Shown piece by piece: positions 22,596-28,531 of a stretch of DNA of 64,000 bases. How positions within the stretch are numbered: the stretch's first letter is position 1; each line of letters begins with the position of its first letter. This DNA is from a virus: the IMG/VR virus record IMGVR_UViG_3300031251_000003, positions 94,107 through 158,106 of that record; one strand, written 5' to 3'. The position numbers and the translations under genes are program-made. The notes under the pieces are model-generated. The model saw nothing but the letters and a program-made list of their open reading frames with translations. It had not been told where the DNA came from and ran no database searches.

Positions 22596-22666
22596 CTCTG
22601 GCTCATAGCTAGGCGGTTTAGATTTGAATGGTTGGAAAGGCTGGTTCGTAAACCTATAAACCAGAG
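22596..22666 (+). ncRNA. Self-closed stem-loop before the uS12 operon
   Basis: CTCTGG (22596)/CCAGAG (22661) encloses GGTTTA (22615)/TAAACC (22649). It ends right at the ribosome-binding site of the next gene and could be a 5' regulatory element. Confidence 0.45.
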
Positions 22667-22678
22667 ATGGAGAAGGTA

Positions 22679-22879
22679 ATGGCACAGTTGCAGAAGACAT
22701 TCATTGCACGATTCTACGATAGCTCACGACATCAATTTGCTACCAACAAGGTAGTCGCGGCAAACTTCGTGATGGCAGGAGAAGTTGCCCATGAGTGGGC
22801 AGAAGATCACTACCATGGACGTGCAACGAAGATCAAACTAGAATCCTCCAAAGGTGGAGAAGTTGTGTGTTCCGACTAA
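22679..22879 (+). CDS. Hypothetical 66-residue protein
   Basis: Start taken at ATG 22679 because GGAGAAGG precedes it; an ATG 12 nt earlier has no site. MAQLQKTFIARFYDSSRHQF..., a central helix (AANFVMAGEVAHEWAEDHY) and a basic strand end (GRATKIKLESSKGGEVVCSD). No known domain. Thirteen nt later the uS12 gene begins, so the two form an operon and the product may also work at the ribosome. Confidence 0.6.
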   Translation: MAQLQKTFIARFYDSSRHQFATNKVVAANFVMAGEVAHEWAEDHYHGRATKIKLESSKGGEVVCSD

Positions 22880-22891
22880 AAGGAAGGGTGT

Positions 22892-23293
22892 ATGGCGACA
22901 ATTAATCAGCTTGTAAGAAAGGGCCGAACGGCCAAGAGGAAGAAGGATAAGTCCCGTCATTTAAAGGGTAACCCTCAGGTTGCCGGTACTGTCTTGCGCG
23001 TCATGGTTCTCAACCCTTGTAAGCCGAATTCTGCCGAACGTCATTCGTGCAGGGTTAGACTCTCCAATGGCGGTGAGGTAACCTGTTACGTCCCTGGTCG
23101 TGGTATGAATATCCAGGAGCACAGCAGAGTCCTTGTTCGCGGCGGAATTGCTCCTGATCTCCGTGGAGTCAAGTACAAGGTTGTCCGTGGTAATCGTGAC
23201 TGTGCCGGGGTCAGTGATGAGATGGGTGGAAAGAAGAATTCCACACCAGTTCCTCGTAAGAATTCTCGTTCACTCTACGGAGTGAAGAAGTAG
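22892..23293 (+). CDS. rpsL: Ribosomal protein uS12 (phage copy)
   Basis: 133 residues, the full length of bacterial uS12. The N-terminal [12 protein letters not shown], the core [36 protein letters not shown] and the end SRSLYGVKK are unmistakable. uS12 lines the decoding site and sets accuracy. At the classical streptomycin positions (E. coli K42, K87, P90) this copy has C43, P88 and R91, while the methylthiolated Asp (D89 here) is kept. AGGAAGG lies just before the ATG. If incorporated, it should change accuracy or drug response of the host ribosome. The C-terminal insert [16 protein letters not shown] is unusual. Confidence 0.93.
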   Translation: MATINQLVRKGRTAKRKKDKSRHLKGNPQVAGTVLRVMVLNPCKPNSAERHSCRVRLSNGGEVTCYVPGRGMNIQEHSRVLVRGGIAPDLRGVKYKVVRGNRDCAGVSDEMGGKKNSTPVPRKNSRSLYGVKK

Positions 23294-23303
23294 TGTTACA
23301 TCA

Positions 23304-23400
23304 CCTTATCGCTCGTTCCGATGCCTGTTGACGCAGGCTTAGGGAGCAAAACTGAAGCGTCAACTTCGTCTCAATATCGGCACAAGCCGAAGCGATAAGG
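23304..23400 (+). ncRNA. Long nested hairpin after uS12
   Basis: CCTTATCGCT (23304-23313)/AGCGATAAGG (23391-23400), CCGAT/ATCGG, and GTTGACGC (23327)/GCGTCAAC (23357), three stacked stems. Ends 5 nt before tRNA-Leu; might separate mRNA from tRNA. Confidence 0.55.
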
Positions 23401-23405
23401 ATCTT

Positions 23406-23489
23406 GCCCGCCTGGTGGAATGGTATACACGGTTGGCTTAAACCCAACTGCCTATAACGGGCTTGCGAGTTCGAATCTCGCGGTGGGTA
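23406..23489 (+). tRNA. tRNA-Leu(TAA)
   Basis: Acceptor GCCCGCC/GGTGGGT, anticodon stem GTTGG/CCAAC, loop CTTAAAC, variable arm, T-arm GCGAG TTCGAAT CTCGC, discriminator A. Confidence 0.92.
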
Positions 23490-23511
23490 CTTGGTAAGGA
23501 TGGTAGTTCAT

Positions 23512-23595
23512 ACCGGTGTGCTGGAATTAGGTATACAGGGGCGTCTCAAAAACGTCTGCTCAAAAGGCATGAGAGTTCGATTCTCTCCATCGGTA
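23512..23595 (+). tRNA. tRNA-Leu(CAA)
   Basis: Acceptor ACCGGTG/CATCGGT, anticodon stem GGCGT/ACGTC, loop CTCAAAA, variable arm, T-arm GAGAG TTCGATT CTCTC, discriminator A. Confidence 0.9.
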
Positions 23596-23894
23596 CTGTC
23601 GGTATCACGCTGGCGCTCTAAGGAGTCGAGGCCGAATATCGGGATGCATCTCGTGAGAGAAGGGGATCTTGACGCCCGGAGTTTTGTCTTTATGTCTGAA
23701 ACTCCTTTATGTTCAATAAACTAACTCATAACGGTACAGCACCTGAGTCAGTGGATGGAGTCGTCTAGTTCTCTAACAGTCAAATTGGCGTCCTTTCTAG
23801 ATAAGGTAATCCTCTAAGATTGAGATTGACTAGCGGCGAACTTGAGGTACGGAAGTACCTTAGCCGACGACATTTATGATAAACTGTAGTATTA
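23596..23894 (+). other. Non-coding spacer
   Basis: About 300 nt with no accepted gene. A hairpin AGGTACggaaGTACCT lies near 23844-23861. A short open frame at its start (to 23724) overlaps tRNA-Leu and has no start signal. TATGAT at about 23877 may be a -10 box for tRNA-Lys. Confidence 0.4.
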
Positions 23895-23967
23895 CCCTCC
23901 ATAGCTTCAACGGTAAAGCACGGGCCTTTTAAGCCATGAGTTCTGGGTTCGAATCCTAGTGGGGGGA
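23895..23967 (+). tRNA. tRNA-Lys(TTT)
   Basis: Acceptor CCCTCCA/TGGGGGG, loop CTTTTAA on a short stem GGC/GCC, T-arm CTGGG TTCGAAT CCTAG, discriminator A. Confidence 0.85.
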
Positions 23968-24044
23968 CTTGAGATCTAGGGTGTGGGTTATACGTCCACG
24001 TTTCCTTATAGGCGATGCGCTCGGTAGTGTCGTGATCTCTATTA

Positions 24045-24117
24045 GCCCTCTTAATTCAGTGGACAGAATGTTAGCCTTCGAAGCTAAACGTCGGGAGTTC
24101 GAATCTCTCAGAGGGTA
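24045..24117 (+). tRNA. tRNA-Arg(TCG)
   Basis: Acceptor GCCCTCT/AGAGGGT, anticodon stem TTAGC/GCTAA, loop CTTCGAA, T-arm GGGAG TTCGAAT CTCTC, discriminator A. Confidence 0.92.
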
Positions 24118-24131
24118 TCTAGAAAGAAGAC

Positions 24132-24160
24132 TTGACAACCAGACAACAATGAGGTATACT
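24132..24160 (+). promoter_or_regulatory. Leaderless promoter
   Basis: TTGACA (24132-24137), 17 nt, TATACT (24155-24160), then 6 nt to GTG 24167. Confidence 0.8.
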
Positions 24161-24166
24161 TAAGCC

Positions 24167-24385
24167 GTGGCTAAGAAACACAAGCCGAAGGAAAAGACTG
24201 AAACGAAGTTTTCGAAGTATCTTCCCGGCGAGAGTACATGGACGGGACGACGCAATAAGACGAGGCAGGATCTAATCCCAATGGGTCAACGTGATCGCGT
24301 TGAAACAGCACAGAAGATCAGATCCTTCTCGATGCAGCATAAGCCATCTTGCACTAAAGATTGGCTGAAGTTGCGAGTACATTGA
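24167..24385 (+). CDS. Small basic protein
   Basis: 72 residues with a GTG start, leaderless. Very Lys/Arg-rich: AKKHKPKEKTETKFSKYLPG, STWTGRRNKTRQDL, ending SCTKDWLKLRVH. No domain recognised. The charge suggests RNA or DNA binding; its place between tRNA-Arg and tRNA-Pro would suit a ribosome- or tRNA-linked role, but that is a guess. The consensus promoter supports it as a real gene. Confidence 0.6.
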   Translation: MAKKHKPKEKTETKFSKYLPGESTWTGRRNKTRQDLIPMGQRDRVETAQKIRSFSMQHKPSCTKDWLKLRVH

Positions 24386-24547
24386 TAACTTAGGTGGTGG
24401 TACCGGGAACCCCGATCCGGTGACGCGGAAGCGTATGGTGTAAGGGTTATGCACGCCACATGTACTAAGCCTTGGGATGCGATTCTCAAGGTACCCTTTC
24501 TAGCAGGGGATGTGCCTGGGCACCGCTCCAGAGCCAGCTAGATGTAA
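24386..24547 (+). other. Structured spacer
   Basis: GGTACC occurs at about 24399 and 24489 and can pair; a CTTGGG/CTCAAG hairpin mimics a T-arm but its loop is not canonical. TCTAGC/GCTAGA closes a second unit just before tRNA-Pro. No gene. Confidence 0.4.
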
Positions 24548-24621
24548 CTGGATGTAGGAAAGCTTGGTAATCCGTCTGCTTTGGGAGCAGAAGAGCGTGA
24601 GTTCGAATCTCACCGTCCAGA
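24548..24621 (+). tRNA. tRNA-Pro(TGG)
   Basis: Acceptor CTGGATG/CGTCCAG, anticodon stem TCTGC/GCAGA, loop TTTGGGA, T-arm GTGAG TTCGAAT CTCAC, discriminator A. Confidence 0.93.
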
Positions 24622-24843
24622 CTGAAGAGTTAGGAGGTTGGCCTAAAGGCAGCCACCCTTTAAAGAGTAGACTTACGTGAGCCGACCACGCTGAGCGAAA
24701 GCCTATTTGAGAGTCATGATCGCGCAAAGGTGACAATGATCCCGCGCCCGGAATGGCAACATGACGAAGACCAAGGAAACGACTTGGAAGAATAAACGGG
24801 TTAGTCTTTTGGCGTAACAGCACACTATCTCTTTTAGAATTGA

Positions 24844-24918
24844 CTGGATATAGCTCAGCCTGGTTAGAGTACGCCCTTGGGGAGGGTGAGGCCGCAAGTT
24901 CGAATCTTGCTATCCAGA
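24844..24918 (+). tRNA. tRNA-Pro(GGG)
   Basis: Acceptor CTGGATA/TATCCAG, anticodon stem CGCCC/GGGTG, loop TTGGGGA, T-arm GCAAG TTCGAAT CTTGC, discriminator A. Confidence 0.93.
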
Positions 24919-24921
24919 TAA

Positions 24922-24992
24922 CAGGATGTTGTATAGTGGTAATATACTTGCTTCGGGAGCATGAGTCAGAGGTTCGAGTCCTCTCATCCTGA
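24922..24992 (+). tRNA. tRNA-Pro(CGG)
   Basis: Acceptor CAGGATG/CATCCTG, loop TTCGGGA, T-arm AGAGG TTCGAGT CCTCT, discriminator A. Three nt after tRNA-Pro(GGG); the three Pro isoacceptors are clustered. Confidence 0.9.
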
Positions 24993-25048
24993 TATGTACT
25001 AGCTTTCTTATGGTGATCTCGCCCTACTAATGGGTAGGTGATAAATAA

Positions 25049-25216
25049 ATGAGACAACATATAGAAGGTGGATTACTTTCATTCTTAGGATTATGTGCTG
25101 CTGCTCTCTTCTTTGGTCTTCTCGTATTTGGAGGATCCATTAGCGATTGGCCATTAGAGGTAGCAGGCTTCTTTGCTCTAGCTATTGCGTTCGTTCTGGA
25201 ACGCTTAGGGTTGTAA
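25049..25216 (+). CDS. 55-residue double-helix membrane protein
   Basis: ATG 25049. MRQHIEGGLLSFLG, helix 1 LCAAALFFGLLVFGG, a short acidic turn SISDWPLEVAG, helix 2 FFALAIAFVLERLGL. A GGTAGG-like site lies about 9 nt upstream. It is one of several small membrane genes scattered among the tRNAs. Function unknown. Confidence 0.6.
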   Translation: MRQHIEGGLLSFLGLCAAALFFGLLVFGGSISDWPLEVAGFFALAIAFVLERLGL

Positions 25217-25451
25217 GACTCCGCTGGAATGCGGCGCATAGGGAGGTTCTTCGAGCCGTTGATCTATGTGATGGTGGAAACCGTGCCCGTTGAGCCGGGT
25301 AAAGGTACGACTAGCCATCGTATCGAAAGCGTAGGGCAGCGCGGTTGTAGCTGGTGGTGAGGGCGCAGCTATGGTATGGCTAAACGCCGAATCGTTCGAA
25401 GCGACAAGGCTTACGGGGTTGGTAATTCTCACGACTTGCCGATCCCGCCAA
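25217..25451 (+). other. Non-coding spacer
   Basis: 235 nt, G+C-rich and hairpin-rich (CCGC TGGAAT GCGG near the start; AGCTGGTGGTGAGGGCGCAGCT). No gene accepted on either strand. Confidence 0.4.
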
Positions 25452-25523
25452 TGCGGTGTAGTCTAATGGTAGTGACTTCCGGCTCTGAACCGGACAGTGT
25501 TGGTTCGAATCCAGCCTCCGCAG
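25452..25523 (+). tRNA. tRNA-Gln(CTG)
   Basis: Acceptor TGCGGTG/CTCCGCA (6-67 unpaired), anticodon stem TCCGG/CCGGA, loop CTCTGAA, T-arm GTTGG TTCGAAT CCAGC, discriminator G. Confidence 0.9.
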
Positions 25524-25674
25524 CTAACTCTAACGAGTAACAAGTGATTACAGCCGCTGATTGCCACGAGCGGTAAAGGATGGTCTTTTATGCCGGACGC
25601 TAGAATATGGCAGGTATAAAACTAAGTGTGTGGGTACCCGTAGCAATCACAGCCGCCGTTTTGTAATCCAGGAT

Positions 25675-25724
25675 GTGGATTGTCGAGGTATGGTATAGAC
25701 ACCACTTCTAGAAATCCACCATAC
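25675..25724 (+). ncRNA. Pseudoknot-like inter-tRNA RNA
   Basis: GTGGATT (25675)/AATCCAC (25713) and GTATG (25688)/CATAC (25720) pair in crossing order. Confidence 0.45.
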
Positions 25725-25775
25725 ATGCGCTACCTTGGAAAGGTGTAACGGTTCATAACCTGCCTTTCCTCCAAT

Positions 25776-25807
25776 CCCCACTTAGGCTGAAATATACCTA
25801 GGTGGGG
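25776..25807 (+). other. Strong 11-bp hairpin
   Basis: CCCCACTTAGG/CCTAGGTGGGG with a 10-nt loop; no T run follows. It ends 6 nt before tRNA-Tyr. Confidence 0.6.
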
Positions 25808-25813
25808 AACCAA

Positions 25814-25894
25814 GCATATGTTGAGCAAAGGCTAGCTCCGCTGTCTGTAAAACAGCCGTCTCCGACTATGTAGGTTCGAATCCTACCATATGCA
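25814..25894 (+). tRNA. tRNA-Tyr(GTA)
   Basis: Acceptor GCATATG/CATATGC, anticodon stem GCTGT/ACAGC, loop CTGTAAA, long variable arm, T-arm GTAGG TTCGAAT CCTAC, discriminator A. Confidence 0.94.
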
Positions 25895-25898
25895 CTGA

Positions 25899-25970
25899 TG
25901 GGAAATCGGTTAATGGTTAAACCAAGAGCCTTTGAAGCTCTGACTTTGGGTTCGAGTCCCAATTTCCCTA
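25899..25970 (+). tRNA. tRNA-Gln(TTG)
   Basis: Acceptor (T)GGGAAA/TTTCCC(T) with 1-72 unpaired, anticodon stem AGAGC/GCTCT, loop CTTTGAA, T-arm TTGGG TTCGAGT CCCAA, discriminator A. Confidence 0.9.
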
Positions 25971-26007
25971 TAGGTCAAGCTGGTGGGCCTGAAGCACTAG
26001 CATTTAC

Positions 26008-26081
26008 GGAAGCGTAGCTCAGTTGGTTAGAGCACCGGCCTGTCACGTCGGTAGTCGCGGGTTCGAGTCCCGTCGTTTCCG
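26008..26081 (+). tRNA. tRNA-Asp(GTC), first copy
   Basis: Acceptor GGAAGCG/CGTTTCC, anticodon stem CCGGC/GTCGG, loop CTGTCAC, T-arm GCGGG TTCGAGT CCCGT, discriminator G. Confidence 0.94.
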
Positions 26082-26111
26082 CTCTTTGGACGATGACCTG
26101 TGGAAGGATTT

Positions 26112-26282
26112 ATGCCAAACTTCCTAAAGGGTAAAAAGCTAGCGAGTAAGGCGAAGCTGGGGCACCACAAAATGCGTCAGTGGATGAAAGCTAGCGAATC
26201 AAGCTGCTGTAGGCATAACGGTAGTGTAATGAGCGAGTCTAACTCAAGTATTTTCGCTCCACCGTCCAAGGTTTTAAGTTGA
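26112..26282 (+). CDS. Possible small basic protein
   Basis: 56 residues from ATG 26112, with GGAAGGA just upstream. MPNFLKGKKLASKAKLGHHK, then WMKASESSCCRHNG and a Ser-rich tail. The second half overlaps a hairpin GAGCGA.../TTCGCTC, so the reading frame could be chance. Kept because of the ribosome-binding site and basic start. Confidence 0.35.
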   Translation: MPNFLKGKKLASKAKLGHHKMRQWMKASESSCCRHNGSVMSESNSSIFAPPSKVLS

Positions 26283-26307
26283 CCAATCATAATTTGTATG
26301 ATATACT
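26279..26307 (+). promoter_or_regulatory. Leaderless promoter
   Basis: TTGACC (26279-26284), 17 nt, TATACT (26302-26307), 5 nt to ATG 26313. Confidence 0.75.
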
Positions 26308-26312
26308 AAGTC

Positions 26313-26486
26313 ATGGTTACTAAAACGGACATAAAAACTCTTGAATTCGATGTAGATGGGAAGACAATCGAGCTTCAAGTTAAATGTGAGTTGGTTAGTA
26401 AAACTTGGAAACTTACGATTAATTGTAAGGATCCCGGTCGTGTTGAGTTTGAAACCATCATGAGTAAGATGGGTGTTATAAGATAA
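26313..26486 (+). CDS. Hypothetical 57-residue leaderless protein
   Basis: MVTKTDIKTLEFDVDGKTIE..., mostly beta strands (KTWKLTINCKDPGRVEFET), two Cys. No known domain. A consensus promoter ends 5 nt before the ATG and no ribosome-binding site is present, the leaderless pattern repeated in this genome. The stop lies 4 nt before the second tRNA-Asp. Confidence 0.6.
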   Translation: MVTKTDIKTLEFDVDGKTIELQVKCELVSKTWKLTINCKDPGRVEFETIMSKMGVIR

Positions 26487-26490
26487 ATAA

Positions 26491-26566
26491 CGGGGTGTGG
26501 TGTAGTCCGGTCTAACACGCTTGCCTGTCACGCAAGAGAACGAGGGTTCAAATCCCTTCATCCTGA
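26491..26566 (+). tRNA. tRNA-Asp(GTC), second copy
   Basis: Acceptor CGGGGTG/CATCCTG, anticodon stem CTTGC/GCAAG, loop CTGTCAC, T-arm GAGGG TTCAAAT CCCTT, discriminator A rather than the usual G73, so charging by AspRS may be weak. Confidence 0.82.
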
Positions 26567-26635
26567 TTGAAGATCGTCTAAAGTAGGACGCCTGGTTTAA
26601 CGGGAGATTCTAGAGGTTAACGTCTCTGGCTTCAA
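26567..26635 (+). ncRNA. Self-closed inter-tRNA RNA
   Basis: TTGAAG (26567)/CTTCAA (26630), starting on the base after tRNA-Asp; inside CGTC/GACG and GAGA/TCTC. Confidence 0.45.
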
Positions 26636-26642
26636 AATACTT

Positions 26643-26717
26643 GCCTCGTTGGTCTAGCGGTCTAGGATACCGGGTTTTCACCCCGCGTGAACAAGGGTTC
26701 GAATCCCTTACGAGGTA
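26643..26717 (+). tRNA. tRNA-Glu(TTC)
   Basis: Acceptor GCCTCGT/ACGAGGT, anticodon loop TTTTCAC on CGGG/CCCG, T-arm AAGGG TTCGAAT CCCTT, discriminator A. Confidence 0.9.
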
Positions 26718-27101
26718 CCTTAATAAAAATTAGACACCAGGGTTTCAGAGCAAAGCGGTAGCTCCGAGCGCTCTTATGAGATCTTGGGTGTTGTGACGGA
26801 AAAGTGCCTATCTTGCTTCCGCAAAGCGGTGAGCTAGGTATTGAACGTATAAGCGGCGAAAGCTCTGGGCAACCGGAGCCGGTAGCAGCCGAAGTAAAGG
26901 AATCGAAACCAGCGGCTTAGCGGCTGAGGGACTAGGTTCTGGGCGGGGGTTGTACCTCGTACAGTGGTGGCTCGACAGGGCAGCGGAAGTAGAAGAGAAA
27001 CCATATGACAAGGTAGCTTGCCTCTTCTTGCGGGATACCAAGACCCGCCAACACAGTCTAAATCTTGGGGATGTTTGGGTAAAACTGAGCATCCCCACCA
27101 A
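26718..27101 (+). other. Non-coding stretch with structured RNAs
   Basis: About 380 nt without a gene. ACACC (about 26737)/GGTGT closes a 55-nt unit; another GCGAAAGC hairpin lies near 26854; GGGGATG (27067)/CATCCCC (27090) ends 5 nt before the next tRNA-like unit. A minus-strand frame (26808-27101) is judged chance. Confidence 0.45.
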
Positions 27102-27177
27102 CCTTCAGTAGCTCAACGGTAGAGCGGTACGCTGTATGGAAGCGTTCGGGTTGCGAGTTCAATTCTCGTCTGAGGGT
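27102..27177 (+). tRNA. tRNA-like unit, anticodon apparently ATG (His)
   Basis: Acceptor CCTTCAG/CTGAGGG, D-arm GCTCAACGGTAGAGC, anticodon stem ACGCT/AGCGT with loop GTATGGA, T-arm GCGAG TTCAATT CTCGT. A34 and purine 32 are unusual, and there are two extra bases before the anticodon stem. It lacks the G-1/C73 of real tRNA-His. Confidence 0.5.
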
Positions 27178-27242
27178 CTTCTCGCTCGACACTCCCCTCC
27201 TAGGCCAATGATCTAGCCCGTGGGAAAGTGCGGCGAGTTCTA

Positions 27243-27315
27243 GCCAGCCTCGTATAACGGCATATTACACCGCACTTGTAATGCGGGTATTTCGGTTCAA
27301 TTCCGAAGGTTGGCT
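27243..27315 (+). tRNA. tRNA-Thr(TGT)
   Basis: Acceptor GCCAGCC/GGTTGGC, anticodon stem CCGCA/TGCGG, loop CTTGTAA, T-arm TTCGG TTCAATT CCGAA, discriminator T. Confidence 0.92.
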
Positions 27316-27420
27316 CTCGTGTGTGGAAATGAAACTATGTGACGAGCGCGTTCCGGCATAGAAGTAGTGGCCTTTCTGGGTTCGAGTCCCAGCACCGATT
27401 TATCAAAACAAGGAGGCACT

Positions 27421-27774
27421 TTGCTGAAATGGCTAAAGTTGCCGATACTAACTGTACTAATCCTAAGTAGTTTGGGAAATCTCAGGACAAACGGCGCTAA
27501 AGCTGTCTCAGTTCGTAGTCTCACTGTTTTAGAGACTGCCTATTGTCTTAGGGGAACTATGGCCAACGGCCACTATGTTCACCCTGGGGCAATAGCGGTT
27601 GATCCAAGAGTTATTCCTATGGGATCTCGTATCTTTGTCCCCGGCTATGGTTGGGGAACAGCAGAGGATACGGGTGGTGCAATTATCGGCTATCATATCG
27701 ATGTATGGATGAGCGATTGCTCACAAGCTATGAGATCTACCCGATGGAATGTACGGATCAAAATTTCACGTTGA
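27421..27774 (+). CDS. Secreted 3D-domain protein (cell-wall lytic/RlpA-like)
   Basis: 117 residues from TTG 27421, chosen because AGGAGG sits 4 nt upstream; longer in-frame starts run into a tRNA fragment. A signal peptide or anchor (LKWLKLPILTVLILSSLG) is followed by the 3D fold: TAYCLRGTMANGHYVHPGAI, PMGSRIFVPGYGWGTAEDTG, then HIDVWMSDCSQA. The Asp residues of the family (AVDP, EDTG, DVW) are all there. 3D domains cut or bind peptidoglycan, so a role in lysis or entry is likely. The 3' end overlaps an HNH remnant in another frame. Confidence 0.75.
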   Translation: MLKWLKLPILTVLILSSLGNLRTNGAKAVSVRSLTVLETAYCLRGTMANGHYVHPGAIAVDPRVIPMGSRIFVPGYGWGTAEDTGGAIIGYHIDVWMSDCSQAMRSTRWNVRIKISR

Positions 27775-27911
27775 GTGGGAAGGTAACAAATATAGGTGGC
27801 ATTTGGGGCCAAATGGCTATGCCGAAATTACTAGAAGAGTTAGCTAAATGTGATGTTGTTTGTGCTAACTGCCATCTTCGTAGACATCATTCCGCGTTGT
27901 TCGTAGACTAA
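27744..27911 (+). pseudogene. HNH endonuclease remnant ending in tRNA-His
   Basis: 55 residues: MECTDQNFTLSGKVTNIGG..., then LLEELAKCDVVCANCHLRRH, the C-terminal part of the HNH family seen at 17574. The N-terminal CxxC half and the DH core are missing, so it is probably inactive. Its stop (TAG, 27909-27911) lies inside tRNA-His, again an HNH gene terminating in its target. Confidence 0.7.
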
Positions 27912-27970
27912 TTGGTTAAGTCCCTACCCTGTGAAGGTAGCCTATACGGGTTCGAATCCCGCCGAACAAC
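27896..27970 (+). tRNA. tRNA-His(GTG)
   Basis: G-1 (27896) opposite C73 (27970), the His hallmark. Acceptor TTGTTCG/CGAACAA, anticodon stem CTACC/GGTAG, loop CTGTGAA, T-arm CGGG TTCGAAT CCCG. Confidence 0.92.
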
Positions 27971-27973
27971 TCA

Positions 27974-28033
27974 AGGGGATCTCCTTGATATGCCGTGGTT
28001 CGTCGGTTACGAATTCTTGGAGCAAGATCCCCT
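27974..28033 (+). ncRNA. Self-closed inter-tRNA RNA, 9-bp stem
   Basis: AGGGGATCT (27974)/AGATCCCCT (28025), 60 nt, ending 4 nt before the next tRNA. Confidence 0.5.
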
Positions 28034-28037
28034 CCAT

Positions 28038-28151
28038 GCAGCAGTCGCTTAAGTGGGAAAGCACCTACTGATAAAGAAGTCTCCATGGTTATAGACCGGT
28101 CAAACGGTGGAGATTTGTAGGAGATCATTGGTTCGAATCCAGTCTGTTGTT
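28038..28151 (+). tRNA. tRNA-Ile(GAT) with 43-nt insertion in the anticodon loop
   Basis: Acceptor GCAGCAG/CTGTTGT, D-arm GCTT...AGC, T-arm TTGG TTCGAAT CCAG, discriminator T. The anticodon loop begins CTGATAA (GAT at 28070-28072), then 43 extra bases (28075-28117) with a hairpin TCTCCA.../TGGAGA come before the stem strand TAGG (28118). The insertion follows position 38, close to the canonical intron site after position 37. Confidence 0.6.
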
Positions 28152-28155
28152 CTTT

Positions 28156-28230
28156 GAGAGATTAGCATAATTGGACTAATGTTCCAGGTTGTGATCCTGG
28201 CTAATTTCGGTTCGAATCCGAAATCTCTCT
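28156..28230 (+). tRNA. tRNA with GTG anticodon (His-like, lacks G-1/C73)
   Basis: Acceptor GAGAGAT/ATCTCTC, anticodon stem CCAGG/CCTGG, loop TTGTGAT, T-arm TTCGG TTCGAAT CCGAA. Position 73 is T and -1 is T, so histidyl-tRNA synthetase may not accept it. Confidence 0.8.
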
Positions 28231-28280
28231 TGCCTTGATAACCCCAGTCGCTTCGGCGGCTCCGAGATAGGCACGGAATG

Positions 28281-28321
28281 AAACAGACCATTGGGAGCAG
28301 ATGGCTTTAGCCGATCTGTTT
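28281..28321 (+). ncRNA. Short self-closed hairpin
   Basis: AAACAGA (28281)/TCTGTTT (28315), ending 2 nt before tRNA-Thr. Confidence 0.45.
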
Positions 28322-28323
28322 TC

Positions 28324-28396
28324 GCCTGAGTAGTGATAACGGTCAGCACACATCCTTGGTAAGGATGGAGTTTGGGTTCGATTCCCAGCTTGGGCT
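28324..28396 (+). tRNA. tRNA-Thr(GGT)
   Basis: Acceptor GCCTGAG/CTTGGGC, anticodon stem CATCC/GGATG, loop TTGGTAA, T-arm TTGGG TTCGATT CCCAG, discriminator T. Confidence 0.92.
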
Positions 28397-28397
28397 T

Positions 28398-28529
28398 ATG
28401 AGTAACTTCAAACGCAAGAAATCAAGACGTTCGGTAAAGTGTACCATGTGTACACCATTTAGATGGTTAGGAAATACCAAAGAACGGCGACCCTTTAAAG
28501 ACCGTCGCCAACTTCAGAAGGAGGAATAG
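28398..28529 (+). CDS. 43-residue basic CxxC protein
   Basis: MSNFKRKKSRRSVKCTMC then TPFRWLGNTKERRPFKDRRQ. Strongly basic with one CxxC; I recall similar tiny proteins in actinophages, without known function. It begins 1 nt after tRNA-Thr and its last codons contain the AAGGAGG of the VWA gene, so it is the first gene of a two-gene operon. Confidence 0.6.
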   Translation: MSNFKRKKSRRSVKCTMCTPFRWLGNTKERRPFKDRRQLQKEE

Positions 28530-28531
28530 CA

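Noticed and set aside
24386-24500. tRNA-like unit around GGTACC repeats
   Set aside because: The T-arm-like hairpin has a non-canonical loop and no anticodon arm; judged a structured spacer.
24500-25060. Long minus-strand open frame (186 codons)
   Set aside because: It runs antisense to three tRNA-Pro genes; open frames across tRNA arrays are common by chance, and no ribosome-binding site or promoter supports it.
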